DNA of 64,000 nucleotides from Nitrosopumilus piranensis. Lineage in GTDB: Archaea > Thermoproteota > Nitrososphaeria > Nitrososphaerales > Nitrosopumilaceae. The notes below the pieces were generated by a model, which saw only the letters and a list, made by a program, of their open reading frames with translations, ran no database searches and was not told where the DNA came from. This document shows, piece after piece, positions 7,521 to 16,292 of the stretch (its first letter is position 1; every line of letters begins with the position of its first letter). The DNA is taken from assembly GCF_000875775.1 (NCBI RefSeq), contig NZ_CP010868.1, positions 186,001 through 250,000 of the forward strand, in the 5' to 3' direction. The position numbers and the translations under genes are program-made.

Positions 7521-8311
7521 ACCTTAAGATCAGGATTAGTTTGTTCTTCTAGATTGTATTTTGATTTGTATCCTCTTGGATTTATCATTAAATCCTTGTA
7601 AGAGTATGTAGATGAATTTCCAATAATTACAGTACTGATCATTCCTAGTTTGTCTGAATGATTTGGCAGATTTTCTAAATCAGTCATAACTATTGTTTCA
7701 GATTCTCTAAATGCGCCCTTGATAATTGCAACAGGTGTTGTAGGTTTTCTGTATTGCAAGAGAATCTTTCTAGTGTCTTGTAACTGATGGATTCTCTTCT
7801 TGCTAGCAGGATTGTAAATTACAATAACAAAATCACCTTTAGCTGCAGACTCTACTCTCTTTTCAATAATTTCCCATGGGACCAGTAGATCACTCATACT
7901 AACAACTGCAAAATCTGTCATAAGTGGTGAACCAACAATAGATGCACAAGAATTAAGTGCAGATACGCCTGGAACTATTTCTACCTCAAGTCCATCTTTA
8001 GGATCCCAACCGCTTTCAGCAAGAGTTTCATAAATTAATCCGGCCATTCCGTAAATTCCTGGATCGCCACTTGAGACAAGGGATACAATTTTTCCTGATT
8101 TTGCAAGATCAATGCATTGATGAGCCCTTTCAACTTCTTGTGTCATTGCATAACGATGAACTGTTTTTTCTTCAATAAGATCTGAAACTAGATTCACATA
8201 TGTTTCATAACCAACAATGGTATCACTCTCACCAATCACTTCCTTTGCTCTAAAGGTCATATGATCATGGTGTCCAGGACCAACACCTACAATGTACAGT
8301 TTTCCAGTCAA
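7514..8311 (-). CDS. cbiH: precorrin-3B C17-methyltransferase (CbiH/CobJ)
   Basis: 265 residues with the tetrapyrrole-methylase fold. The N-terminal loop is VGVGPGHHDHMT. SSGDPGIYGMAGLIYE near residue 82 is the CbiH/CobJ-specific SAM-site segment, and IVPGVSALNSCASIVGSPL follows. The enzyme transfers methyl from SAM to C17 of the corrin ring with ring contraction, in cobalamin synthesis. The TTG start at 8311 directly precedes TGKLYIVGVGPG. It stands apart from other cobalamin genes; the only other one in the window is cbiE, over 50 kb away. Confidence 0.88.
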   Translation of the reverse strand: MTGKLYIVGVGPGHHDHMTFRAKEVIGESDTIVGYETYVNLVSDLIEEKTVHRYAMTQEVERAHQCIDLAKSGKIVSLVSSGDPGIYGMAGLIYETLAESGWDPKDGLEVEIVPGVSALNSCASIVGSPLMTDFAVVSMSDLLVPWEIIEKRVESAAKGDFVIVIYNPASKKRIHQLQDTRKILLQYRKPTTPVAIIKGAFRESETIVMTDLENLPNHSDKLGMISTVIIGNSSTYSYKDLMINPRGYKSKYNLEEQTNPDLKVQ

Positions 8312-8355
8312 TTTTAAAACAAATCGTCTTCCAAGTAATTTATCCTTTTAGTGAA

Positions 8356-9819
8356 TTATTGGAAGGGATCAATGAATGGACAATTAACTATATGATCACT
8401 GTTTGTTGGTCGGGCTATACTAACAGTAATCAAATCATCTCCTCGAAACGAATCAATATCAGATTTTGTTTCAAGAATTTTTGCATCCCCAGAATCATTC
8501 CATTCAATTAGATAAATTCTCCACATTGGGCTATAATTTTCATCACCTAATGCAGCGCTGGCAATCCCAGCTTGAAATCCCAGCGGTCCTGACCCTTTAA
8601 TTCCATTTTTGAATTGAAAAAGATCAACTGCTCCAGAATGTGCAATTAGATTTGCAGAAGTTGGTGATGAAACAACTCCCATCATCTTAGCAGGACCAGA
8701 AGGAGTCGCATCAGTTACAATGTAATAGATTGTTCTTCCATCAGGACCCCATCCTCTATGTGCAACAAATGTTACAGTCATCTCATCTTCATTAATTTCA
8801 GTAATTTGTCCTCCCCCATATTCCATATCATCAGTGATTTCCTTGTCAGAGCGAACTTGCATCTGCCCATCAGGCCAAATAATTTGCGGAGTATTAAGAA
8901 CAATTCCTGTTTCCTTGAATTCAATTCTTCCACCTTCCTTAGCTGCAATTACAGCATCTGCAGACTTAAAGACAATTTCTTTTTGACCTGTTTTCCAAGT
9001 TACTTCAATCACAGATGATAATGCACTATACTCTGATTCCTGTTGAGGAGTACTAGAGAATACTTCGTCTTGGAATCCATAAAATCCATCTCCTTTAACT
9101 CCATTTTTAAAAATGAATATTTTTTGAAGAGTATCTTCTGGAACATCAGCTAATGCAGGTGCAAGTTCTACATTCCATTTTTGTTTCTCTGATAGATTTT
9201 TTGCATATTCTTCATCACTACCATCTGTAATGATATACAAGACCTTCTCTCCACCATAGATTCCTTTATGCATTGGAATTGTGGCTGGCACATTTGCTCT
9301 TGAGAGTAATGATTTAGGATCTTCTTTTTCTAGTTGAATTTTTTGCATAATAACTTCAGTTGGCTGGCCTCTAATCCACCCATCAACACTTACAGTTGAT
9401 GTAAATGGTTTTGAGTTTGATGAGTGTAATCCAAGTGCTGCACCTGTAAATTCAAAAGAGCCAGATTTTTCTTGCAAGTCTATTAAAGATAATCCATAAA
9501 CAGTATCTCCATCAATGCTCCATGTAGGTTGACCTTTTGCATCATTTGGATTAATTTCATGTAAAACAACAATTTGTACAGGCTCACTAGAGGTAAATGT
9601 CATAGAGCCATCATAGATTGTTCCCTCATTAGGTGACAAAATTAAGGATAATTGGTGATTTTCATGCCCCTGACCAGGATCTTGAGTTGAAGAGAAGGTT
9701 TGTGTAAAATGAATTTTTTTTCTAGAGCCTGCATCAACAAACTGATCAGATATTGAAGAAATAGAAACAATACTTGTTGCAAAAATTACAATAATCAATA
9801 TAGCAATTAGTTTTCTCAA
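8356..9819 (-). CDS. secreted protein with duplicated domain of unknown function
   Basis: 487 residues. A signal peptide covers about residues 1-31 (IAILIIVIFATSIVSISS, ending VDAGS). After a beta-rich first section come two related halves. Around 190-290: GEKVLYIITDGSDEEY, FIFKNGVKGDGFYGFQDEVFSS and EVTWKTG. Around 350-480: GRTIYYIVTDATPSG, FQFKNGIKGSGPLGFQAGIASA and LIEWNDSG. The shared order shows an internal duplication. These modules resemble unnamed extracellular domains common in thaumarchaea. A TATA-like ATTTAA at 9843-9848 is centred 26.5 nt before the ATG. Exported, function unknown. Confidence 0.7.
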   Translation of the reverse strand: MRKLIAILIIVIFATSIVSISSISDQFVDAGSRKKIHFTQTFSSTQDPGQGHENHQLSLILSPNEGTIYDGSMTFTSSEPVQIVVLHEINPNDAKGQPTWSIDGDTVYGLSLIDLQEKSGSFEFTGAALGLHSSNSKPFTSTVSVDGWIRGQPTEVIMQKIQLEKEDPKSLLSRANVPATIPMHKGIYGGEKVLYIITDGSDEEYAKNLSEKQKWNVELAPALADVPEDTLQKIFIFKNGVKGDGFYGFQDEVFSSTPQQESEYSALSSVIEVTWKTGQKEIVFKSADAVIAAKEGGRIEFKETGIVLNTPQIIWPDGQMQVRSDKEITDDMEYGGGQITEINEDEMTVTFVAHRGWGPDGRTIYYIVTDATPSGPAKMMGVVSSPTSANLIAHSGAVDLFQFKNGIKGSGPLGFQAGIASAALGDENYSPMWRIYLIEWNDSGDAKILETKSDIDSFRGDDLITVSIARPTNSDHIVNCPFIDPFQ

Positions 9820-9857
9820 TAAAATCCATTGAGATTATTCCCTTAAATGATTTTGTC

Positions 9858-11261
9858 TTAATTGACTTTGTTTAATGCAAATGCATTATGTAATGCACGA
9901 ACAGCTGCATTTGTATCAGAATTTTTAACAACAAATGCAAGATTTAGTTCAGATGAACCTTGAGTAATCATTGATACGTTTACTTTGTTTTTCTCAATTG
10001 CACCAAAAACTTTAGAGGCGACTCCTACAGTTCCACGCATTCCTGAACCAATTAATGCAATTATTGCTACATTTGTTGTCACTTCTAATTTTTTAATAAT
10101 TTTTCCCAAAAGTTCCATTTCTAGTGAGCTCACAGCTTTATCAAGATCTGCATTCTTTACCACAATGGTTATACTAGACTCAGAAGGATTTTGAGATATC
10201 ATCATAACATTAATTCCAGCTTTTGCTAATGTCGCAAAAATTTTTGCAGCAGTGCCAGGTGTTCCAACCATACTTCCACCTCGAATATCGATTAACCCAT
10301 TGTTTCTAACATTACTAACACACTTTACAGTGTTTTTTACAGATGATGAGGGGGAAGCTGTTACTAGAGTTCCTTCATTTTTTAAATTAAATGAGCTTCT
10401 GATCTTCATTGGAATTTTCTTTGATAATAGAGGCTCAAATGTGCGTGGATGTATCTGCTTTGCACCAAATAATGCCATCTCGATTGCTTCAATATAGGAA
10501 ACCTCTTTGAGTAATTTTGCATTCTTGACTATTTTTGGATCTGCAGTCATTAGACCATCTACATCACTCATTAACCAAATTTCATCTGCCTTTATGCAAG
10601 TGCCAATAATGGTTGCAGAATAATCAGAACCGCCCCTTCCAAAAGTAGTAATGTGTCCATGTTGATCTGCTCCAACAAAACCTCCAACTACAGGTACTAT
10701 TTTTTTGGCAAATAGATTATCAACTGTTTTTGAGACTCTTAATCTAGTTGTATCAATTAGGGGTTTAGACTCACCAAAGTTAGAATCAGTAACAATTCCC
10801 ACTTCTTTTCCAGTCAGAGGTACTGATTTCTTACCTGAATCACTAATTGTCATTGAAACTAATTTTATGGACAATCTTTCTCCAAATGAGAAAAGATAAT
10901 CCATTGTTCTAGGTGTTACTTCTCCTAGTAACACCATACCATCAATTAATGCCATTAGTTCTGTAAAATCCTCATCAAAATTTTTTAATAATTTCTTTCG
11001 TAAATCAGATTTTTTAATTGTCTGTTTTGCTAGTTGTTTGTGACGATTAGTTATTTTTGATGCAAGTTGTTCAGCTTTTGATTTATTTTCTTTTTTTATT
11101 GATTCTGATATGTCTATTAGATCATCTGTTGTTCCACTTGTTGCAGAACACACAACTACAATCTCATTTTTCTTTGATAAAGTGTTTATATGATTAGCTA
11201 CTGCCCTGATATCTTTTGCAGATGAAATGGATGTTCCACCATATTTTATTACAAGTCTCAA
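9858..11261 (-). CDS. lysC: aspartate kinase
   Basis: 467 residues. It phosphorylates aspartate, the first step toward lysine, threonine and methionine. The N-terminal kinase signature VIKYGGTSISSA is intact, and FGRGGSDYSATIIGTCI near residue 208 marks the amino-acid-kinase nucleotide loop. The C-terminal half has two ACT regulatory repeats (GGSMVGTPGTAAKIFATLAKAGINV and LIGSGMRGTVGVASKVFGAIEKNKV). No homoserine dehydrogenase is fused. The TTG start is placed 28 nt after a TATA-like ATTTAAAG on the minus strand near 11286-11293. Feedback inhibition through ACT domains is likely but cannot be read here. Confidence 0.9.
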   Translation of the reverse strand: MRLVIKYGGTSISSAKDIRAVANHINTLSKKNEIVVVCSATSGTTDDLIDISESIKKENKSKAEQLASKITNRHKQLAKQTIKKSDLRKKLLKNFDEDFTELMALIDGMVLLGEVTPRTMDYLFSFGERLSIKLVSMTISDSGKKSVPLTGKEVGIVTDSNFGESKPLIDTTRLRVSKTVDNLFAKKIVPVVGGFVGADQHGHITTFGRGGSDYSATIIGTCIKADEIWLMSDVDGLMTADPKIVKNAKLLKEVSYIEAIEMALFGAKQIHPRTFEPLLSKKIPMKIRSSFNLKNEGTLVTASPSSSVKNTVKCVSNVRNNGLIDIRGGSMVGTPGTAAKIFATLAKAGINVMMISQNPSESSITIVVKNADLDKAVSSLEMELLGKIIKKLEVTTNVAIIALIGSGMRGTVGVASKVFGAIEKNKVNVSMITQGSSELNLAFVVKNSDTNAAVRALHNAFALNKVN

Positions 11262-11296
11262 TTCAAAATACCTGAATTAGTTAATCTTTAAATGCT

Positions 11297-12043
11297 TTAA
11301 CTTTCCACACGTGGAGCTAAGTAAAAGTGAATTCTACCGATATTGGCTACTTTGAATTCAATTCTAAGGGGTTTTGCGCTTGAAAACTCACATGTAATAA
11401 CGCCTGCAGTATTTCCTACTGCTTTGACTACAGGATTTAGATATTCTAGACTGTATGTTCCAACACTATCTTCTTTAGAAGAAATCTCTTCAATATCTTC
11501 ATCGTCTTTATCCAAATCAATAACAACTTCGCCAGAGTCTCCTTTTCCTGAAAAATCTCCTTTAGAGTCAGATGTGTGTATTGTCAAATAATCAGATACA
11601 ACTTGAACATCACCTAAAATCTTATCAAACTTTGATGAAGATAACATGATTTTAGAATCATAAGGAATTTTTGGAAGTGGTGTATCTGTTGCAGAGCTTT
11701 CAATTAGTCGCATTTTGTATTTTTTATTTTTTCCAACAGTAACAAGTAACATGTTTTGCTCAGAAATACTAATTTCTATACTATCTTTTTTGTCTGCTCT
11801 TTTGATAAGTTTTGAGAATTCATCTATTCTTACTCCAAATTTTATGTCACTATCACACTCATATTTTTCAAATGCAGAATTTGGCCATGAAATATCTATT
11901 AAAGCAACATGAGATGGATCCATTCCTCTAAAAGAAATTCCTTCAGCTGTTGCAACAAATGTTGCTTCTTCAACAAGTGTTGAAATTGCAGAAATGATTG
12001 CCTTGAGATCATCAGAACCATTTGTTTTTGCTCCAAAAGTCAA
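11297..12043 (-). CDS. pcn: DNA polymerase sliding clamp (PCNA)
   Basis: 248 residues, the usual PCNA length. PCNA trimers encircle DNA and tether polymerase, ligase and nucleases. Visible features are the N-terminal half (LVEEATFVATAEGISFRGMDPSHVALIDI), the interdomain connector with an acidic stretch (VVIDLDKDDEDIEEIS) and the C-terminal strand RIHFYLAPRVES. TTG start at 12043. It lies in one direction with tfs and rpoL just upstream (gaps 34 and 2 nt), a replication-transcription grouping. It fits with GINS, PolD and Orc1 elsewhere in the window. Confidence 0.92.
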   Translation of the reverse strand: MTFGAKTNGSDDLKAIISAISTLVEEATFVATAEGISFRGMDPSHVALIDISWPNSAFEKYECDSDIKFGVRIDEFSKLIKRADKKDSIEISISEQNMLLVTVGKNKKYKMRLIESSATDTPLPKIPYDSKIMLSSSKFDKILGDVQVVSDYLTIHTSDSKGDFSGKGDSGEVVIDLDKDDEDIEEISSKEDSVGTYSLEYLNPVVKAVGNTAGVITCEFSSAKPLRIEFKVANIGRIHFYLAPRVES

Positions 12044-12077
12044 ATCAATTTTGTTGACTTTATGTTCCAGTTAAACG

Positions 12078-12395
12078 TTATGCGTAATTACGCCAAGTAT
12101 TCTTACATTTTATACAACGATAGAATTGTGTTGTTGGTTCATCTGCACTTCTTGTCTGAAGCATCCACCAAACTGCTTCATCATGTCCACATTTTTCGCA
12201 TTCAATTTTAATTGTTGGATGAGATTCTTCTCCTTCATTTCCTTCAAAAGCTAAAATAGCTTCTTCATGTTCCTGGTTTTCAATAATTTTTTTGGTCTGT
12301 TTTTCTTCTTGTCCTTCTGTGTAACCACATTTTGAGCATTGAAGGCCGGAAGTACCTTTTTTTAATTTGACCTCACATTTGGGGCAAAACTTCAA
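12078..12395 (-). CDS. tfs: transcription factor S (TFIIS/RPB9-like)
   Basis: 105 residues with two zinc ribbons: CPKCEVKLKKGTSGLQCSKCGY at the N-terminus and CEKCGHDEAVWWMLQTRSADEP...YRCIKCKNTW at the C-terminus. The QTRSADEPTT hairpin carries the acidic pair that stimulates RNA polymerase to cleave backtracked RNA. Both ribbons are complete. It follows rpoL by 2 nt, so the two are surely co-transcribed. Confidence 0.92.
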   Translation of the reverse strand: MKFCPKCEVKLKKGTSGLQCSKCGYTEGQEEKQTKKIIENQEHEEAILAFEGNEGEESHPTIKIECEKCGHDEAVWWMLQTRSADEPTTQFYRCIKCKNTWRNYA

Positions 12396-12397
12396 TT

Positions 12398-12676
12398 CTA
12401 ATTTACCTTAAGTTTTGAATTAAATAATTGCTTGAACTCATCTGCCATTTTTATTGCTGAATCTGTAGCTTTCTTTATTTCACCTAGTGGTTTTGAACTA
12501 GAATTAATTCTCATCCAACATTCGTTAGTAAGTGGATGTTTTACAATGACACCTGCAAAATCAATATTTGATTCTTTTAGAAGCTCATGTTGAATTAGAT
12601 ATAAAATTCCTATATCGGTTTCAGTGATTGAAAGGTTGATTTCTTTGGCTTCTGAACTGATCACTTGTGCGTTCAT
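12398..12676 (-). CDS. rpoL: DNA-directed RNA polymerase subunit L
   Basis: 92 residues, matching the small Rpb11/AC19-like assembly subunit that pairs with subunit D. The typical core is IGILYLIQHELLKESNIDFAGVIVKHPLTNECWMRI. The ATG at 12676 (MNAQVISSEAKEI) gives the standard length. First gene of the rpoL-tfs-pcn group, 38 nt from a divergent gene. Confidence 0.9.
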   Translation of the reverse strand: MNAQVISSEAKEINLSITETDIGILYLIQHELLKESNIDFAGVIVKHPLTNECWMRINSSSKPLGEIKKATDSAIKMADEFKQLFNSKLKVN

Positions 12677-12714
12677 GTATTCAGAAAAAGCACTTATTGC
12701 GGATATAAATCATT

Positions 12715-13263
12715 ATGAGAGTAGAAATGGGCGAAAGTAGGATTTCAGACATAGAATTGGTAAAAACCAAGGATGAATACTCTTCAGATGAAAATATTGA
12801 GATAAATGTTCAATTTTCAGTTGAAGGTGGCTTAAGAGACGCATTTAATGAGACAAATTGGACCAAAGCATACAACAACAATGATGTTTCATTCAAAATG
12901 AAATATGGTGTTAAATTGACTACAGGTGGGTTTAGGAAAAAAGAACTGGGTAGAACAATTGATACCTATAGAAAGGCATCCATATTTTGGACAAGAAATC
13001 CTAAACTTGTCAATCCTATGAAAGATAGAAGAATTTGGGTTCAAGTAGCCAAAAATTTTGAGCCATTCATTAGACTCTCAGAAGAAGAAGTAAGACAGGA
13101 ATTATTTGACTTTGATGAAAAATTTGTTTTCAAGGCTGAAGATTTGGGAAAAGGCACACACAAAATTAGTGCTGAGGCATTTGCATCATGGCAAAAACAT
13201 GATTATACAGAACCAGGAAGTGTCAAGAATAATTCCAGAGATATTGAAATCAAAATCAATTAG
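12715..13263 (+). CDS. conserved hypothetical protein, beta-rich
   Basis: 182 residues from ATG 12715; a second ATG at 12727 (MGESRISD) is equally possible. The sequence is soluble and charged, without cysteines or signal peptide. A beta-sandwich look is suggested by the alternating pattern (IELVKTKDEYSSDENIEINVQFSVEGG, and KGTHKISAEAFASWQKHDY near the end), like a CARDB or immunoglobulin-like module. Two tiny paralogous genes follow on the same strand, the first 30 nt downstream, so the three may be one transcript. Function unknown. Confidence 0.6.
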   Translation: MRVEMGESRISDIELVKTKDEYSSDENIEINVQFSVEGGLRDAFNETNWTKAYNNNDVSFKMKYGVKLTTGGFRKKELGRTIDTYRKASIFWTRNPKLVNPMKDRRIWVQVAKNFEPFIRLSEEEVRQELFDFDEKFVFKAEDLGKGTHKISAEAFASWQKHDYTEPGSVKNNSRDIEIKIN

Positions 13264-13293
13264 GGATATAAGGAACTTTTTGATGGAATTAAC

Positions 13294-13446
13294 ATGGCAA
13301 AATATGATGGTCTGTTAGGACAACCAATTCTTGAAGTTGAAGATCCTGATAAGGAAGGAGGAATTACCTTTATCTTTAAAGACAACAGATTCCTGTTCAT
13401 CAAAGCAAATGACGGGAAAATCGAGACCGTATCAATTCCAGAATAG
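13294..13446 (+). CDS. small protein A of a tandem paralogous pair, 50 aa
   Basis: An ATG at 13294 opens a 50-residue frame ending TAG at 13444-13446. It begins MAKYDGLLGQPILEVEDPDKEGGITFIF and ends DGKIETVSIPE. The next gene has the same core (MxKYD, then VEDPD, GG and T.IF, then IK...DGK), so the pair is paralogous. Conservation between two frames argues strongly that both are translated. The fold would be a small beta meander. It sits 30 nt after the hypothetical gene ending at 13263. No family recognised. Confidence 0.65.
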   Translation: MAKYDGLLGQPILEVEDPDKEGGITFIFKDNRFLFIKANDGKIETVSIPE

Positions 13447-13456
13447 GTGAATATGA

Positions 13457-13603
13457 ATGGGAAAATATGATGCAATCAAAATGTTAGAACTTGTAAAGGT
13501 AGAAGATCCTGATTCAGATGGTGGACTTACCATGATTTTTCAAGAAAATAAAACTTTGAAAATCAAAATTGTCGATGGAAAATTAGTTGCAGACTTTGTT
13601 TAA
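13457..13603 (+). CDS. small protein B of a tandem paralogous pair, 48 aa
   Basis: ATG at 13457 to TAA at 13601-13603, 48 residues. It shares with the preceding frame the start (MGKYDAIKMLELV), KVEDPDSDGGLTMIF and KIKIVDGKLVADFV. The gap to the first copy is 10 nt. This spacing plus sequence similarity point to a recent or maintained tandem duplication. It ends 1 nt before the convergent phosphatase gene. Function unknown; size and acidic core suggest a small binding protein. Confidence 0.65.
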   Translation: MGKYDAIKMLELVKVEDPDSDGGLTMIFQENKTLKIKIVDGKLVADFV

Positions 13604-13604
13604 A

Positions 13605-14099
13605 CTAATTTTTTACATGTTTTTCATAAAAACCAATAGCTAATTCTTGTACTTCAGATTGAATAGAACCGGGTCTTTCTGTACGAATTTTTTGAATAGC
13701 TTCTTTGGCTGAGAATTTTTTGTATTTGACAAAATAACATGCAAGTATAGTTCCTGCTCTTCCCATTCCAGCTGCACAATGAACCATAACTGATTGATCA
13801 TTTGTAATTTGTTCATGAATAAAATCAACTACAGAATCTATTTTTTCCATATCAGGAGCTGTAAAATCAGGAGTTGGCACATGAAGATAATCTATGTTTT
13901 GTATCCAGTTTTGTGGGAGAGCATTTTCAGTCATTGTTACAATTGATTTTACACCTTGATTTACAATCCAATCAAATTCATCAAAACTTGTAGGCATGCC
14001 TGAACCTGCTAATTTTTCTTCAATCAACCATGAAAAGTTTGTAGGTTTTTTTGTAATTTTTCCATGAACTTTCCTCCAAAGATTACCAGGTTTACTCAT
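13605..14099 (-). CDS. dual-specificity / PTP-type protein phosphatase
   Basis: 164 residues from the ATG at 14099 (MSKPGNLWRKVHGK); a GTG four codons earlier is possible. The catalytic P-loop HCAAGMGRAGT (HCxxGxxRxGT) is intact. An upstream WPD-like acid is likely in the TPDFTAPD segment near residue 80. Such enzymes remove phosphate from tyrosine, serine or threonine, or from inositol-like substrates. The C-terminus (IRTERPGSIQSEVQELAIGFYEKHV) is typical of the family. It is convergent with the two small paralogues. Confidence 0.85.
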   Translation of the reverse strand: MSKPGNLWRKVHGKITKKPTNFSWLIEEKLAGSGMPTSFDEFDWIVNQGVKSIVTMTENALPQNWIQNIDYLHVPTPDFTAPDMEKIDSVVDFIHEQITNDQSVMVHCAAGMGRAGTILACYFVKYKKFSAKEAIQKIRTERPGSIQSEVQELAIGFYEKHVKN

Positions 14100-14148
14100 G
14101 ATAGATATCACTACCTACCATATTTTTAGCATTACGAAATGACATAAT

Positions 14149-14790
14149 TTAAAATGCTATTGCCCTTACAGGTGAGCCTGTTGCATCTTTTAGTTTCAGC
14201 GGAAGAATTGTAAAGTTAAATTCATTTGATGAAATTTTATTCAAGTTTGCCAAGTTTTCTACTATCAATATATTATTTTTAGATAAGATATGATGAACAC
14301 TAAATGATTCATCTTGTCCAAGATCTATACTAGGCGAATCAATTCCAACAAGGTTTATTTTTTTTTGTGCAAGATATTTAGCAGCTGACGATTCTAATCC
14401 AGGATTTTCTGTAAAGTAGTTATTTTTTTTGAGATTTTTCTGCCAACCAGTAAAAAAGAAAACAGATGATTTGTCAGGGATCTTTCCATTTTTTTTCTCA
14501 GATTGGAGAATTTCAGATTTTGTGATAGGAGAATTTTTTGGTTTTTTTAGTCTGATCAGTATAGCTTTGCTCATTAATCTATAAAGGGGAATTTGGTCGA
14601 TTTTGATGCCATTTTTAACAAAATGAAATGGTGCATCAAGATGGGTTCCAGTATGGGAGCTAAGGAATAAAAGCTCAAGATTATACCCATCTTCTTTTAG
14701 ACTAGACCAAAAAATGAACTGTGGTTTTGGGGAACCAGGAAAACTTGGAATAGATTTTGATATTGTAAGTGTGAGATCTATAGGTTTCAC
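14149..14790 (-). CDS. cyclase-family metal-dependent hydrolase (kynurenine formamidase-like)
   Basis: 213 residues from a GTG at 14790. The family motif HTGTHLDAPFHF (HxGTHxDxPxH) gives the metal ligands. A second conserved block (NLVGIDSPSIDLG) is the typical later motif. Members include kynurenine formamidase and cyclases acting on amides or esters. No tryptophan-degradation genes are nearby, so the substrate is open. It lies divergently next to a small Lrp-type gene. Confidence 0.8.
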   Translation of the reverse strand: MKPIDLTLTISKSIPSFPGSPKPQFIFWSSLKEDGYNLELLFLSSHTGTHLDAPFHFVKNGIKIDQIPLYRLMSKAILIRLKKPKNSPITKSEILQSEKKNGKIPDKSSVFFFTGWQKNLKKNNYFTENPGLESSAAKYLAQKKINLVGIDSPSIDLGQDESFSVHHILSKNNILIVENLANLNKISSNEFNFTILPLKLKDATGSPVRAIAF

Positions 14791-14837
14791 ATTAATAATA
14801 TCAAGTGCTGATTAATCAATTTTTGAATTATGAAAAG

Positions 14838-14843
14838 TTAAAT
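14838..14843 (+). promoter_or_regulatory. TATA box for the Lrp/AsnC-like gene
   Basis: TTAAAT is centred 25.5 nt before the GTG at 14866, supporting that start over the GTG two bases earlier. Confidence 0.5.
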
Positions 14844-14865
14844 ACTGTTTGATTAAAAATTTCGT

Positions 14866-15123
14866 GTGACCACTGCGTACGTTCTACTAAATTCTGATTT
14901 AGGATCAGATGAATCAATCATCAATGAAGTAAAGCAAATTCTTACAGAAGAAGATGTGACTTATGAAGTTCAGGGGGTATACGGGGTATACGACATCGTC
15001 TTAAAATTATCCTCAGATGATGCTGAAAAACTGCGTTCAATTATTACCAATAGGGTTAGAAAAATTACAAAAGTTCAATCTACATTAACTATGATGGTTA
15101 TAGAAGAACAAGAGAATCTATAG
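14866..15123 (+). CDS. stand-alone Lrp/AsnC ligand-binding (RAM) domain protein
   Basis: 85 residues. The whole protein corresponds to the C-terminal effector domain of Lrp/AsnC regulators: TTAYVLLNSDLGSDESIINEVKQI and then VQGVYGVYDIVLKLSSDDAEKLRSIITNRVRKITKVQSTLTM. The DNA-binding helix-turn-helix half is absent. Stand-alone RAM proteins may bind amino acids or modify full-length Lrp partners. The 3' end overlaps the convergent PLP enzyme by 6 bp. Confidence 0.85.
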   Translation: MTTAYVLLNSDLGSDESIINEVKQILTEEDVTYEVQGVYGVYDIVLKLSSDDAEKLRSIITNRVRKITKVQSTLTMMVIEEQENL

Positions 15124-16266
15124 ATTCTTTATCGCATCAATTACTGATAGAATTTCCGATTCAGTGTTAAAGAAATGGGGTGATGCTCGTACAATCTTTT
15201 GTTCCATGATTTCTCTTACAGCCAAGATTATGTTTTGTTTTTCAAGTCTATCAACTAGTTCTTCTGAATCAATTCCATTGATGTTAAAAGATACAATACT
15301 GGTTCTAGAATCAGGATCTTCAGGACCATATAAAATAATTTTTGGTAGTTTAGATAGTTCTTCTCTAAGAAGATTTGACAGGTATTGATTTTTTTTACGA
15401 ATATTTTCTAGTCCAAAGTTTAGCAAGTAATTTACAGATGATTCTAATCCAACAATTCCAACATAATTTCTAAATCCAGTTTGGAATTTATCAGGAAGTT
15501 CTTTGAATGCAAGATTTGTATCATCATAGATAATTGCAGATTCTCCACCTATAGTTTTTGGTTCTAGTAGATCACTTGATTTTCTATTACAATAAAACAA
15601 GCCAGTACCCATAGGACCACATAACCATTTTGAACCATTGAAAGACATGAAATTGCAATTCATTTTAGAAACATCAACATCAATGCACCCTACAGTTTGT
15701 GCGCTATCAACAAAAAGAGGTACTTTATCATCTAGAATTTTTATTATTTTGTCCATTGGTAAAATTGAACCAGTATTGTATAATGCATGACTTAGCGCAA
15801 CCAATTTTGTATGATCATCAACAAATGATTCCAAATCTTCAAGTTTGAAAAGACCATCTTTGTCAATAGGGAGATTTTTTATAGAAATTTTTTCTTTTAA
15901 TTTTAGCCATGGATAGAAATTTGAATGGTGTTCATGTGTCATTCCTCGAATAATTATATTTGATTTTTCATCAAATGAAAGGCCATTTGCAACAATGTTG
16001 ATTCCATCAGTTGTGCTCTGAGTTAAAACAACTTCATCAGGTTGGCATGAAATAATTTTTGCTATTATTTTTCTCATATTCCTTAGTTTTTCAGTAACAA
16101 ATGGTTCTGATTCCTTTGAATCAGGACCTATGGAATTGTATGAAATTAGAAATTCTCTCATTGCTTCAATACTTTGAGCAGGCATTAAAGAAACAGATGC
16201 ATTGTTTAGGTAGATTTTACCTGAATTTGGAAAATCATCTGAAATATCTTTTGAGACTAAATTCAT
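15118..16266 (-). CDS. class V aminotransferase / cysteine desulfurase-like PLP enzyme
   Basis: 382 residues. PLP features are TQSTTDGINIVANGL (phosphate site), DSAQTVGC (aspartate and glutamine holding PLP) and FNGSKWLCGPMGTGLFY with the Schiff-base lysine. It looks like the SufS/Csd or isopenicillin-N-epimerase-like branch. I do not see a clear catalytic-cysteine loop of SufS type, so desulfurase activity is not shown. No Suf or Isc scaffold gene is adjacent. Product name should stay general. Confidence 0.8.
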   Translation of the reverse strand: MNLVSKDISDDFPNSGKIYLNNASVSLMPAQSIEAMREFLISYNSIGPDSKESEPFVTEKLRNMRKIIAKIISCQPDEVVLTQSTTDGINIVANGLSFDEKSNIIIRGMTHEHHSNFYPWLKLKEKISIKNLPIDKDGLFKLEDLESFVDDHTKLVALSHALYNTGSILPMDKIIKILDDKVPLFVDSAQTVGCIDVDVSKMNCNFMSFNGSKWLCGPMGTGLFYCNRKSSDLLEPKTIGGESAIIYDDTNLAFKELPDKFQTGFRNYVGIVGLESSVNYLLNFGLENIRKKNQYLSNLLREELSKLPKIILYGPEDPDSRTSIVSFNINGIDSEELVDRLEKQNIILAVREIMEQKIVRASPHFFNTESEILSVIDAIKNL

Positions 16267-16292
16267 TATTATATCTGTAAAATGCTAAATGA

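Noticed and set aside
9985-10899. Several plus-strand frames within 9858-11261
   Set aside because: Shadows of the aspartate kinase gene; composition not protein-like.
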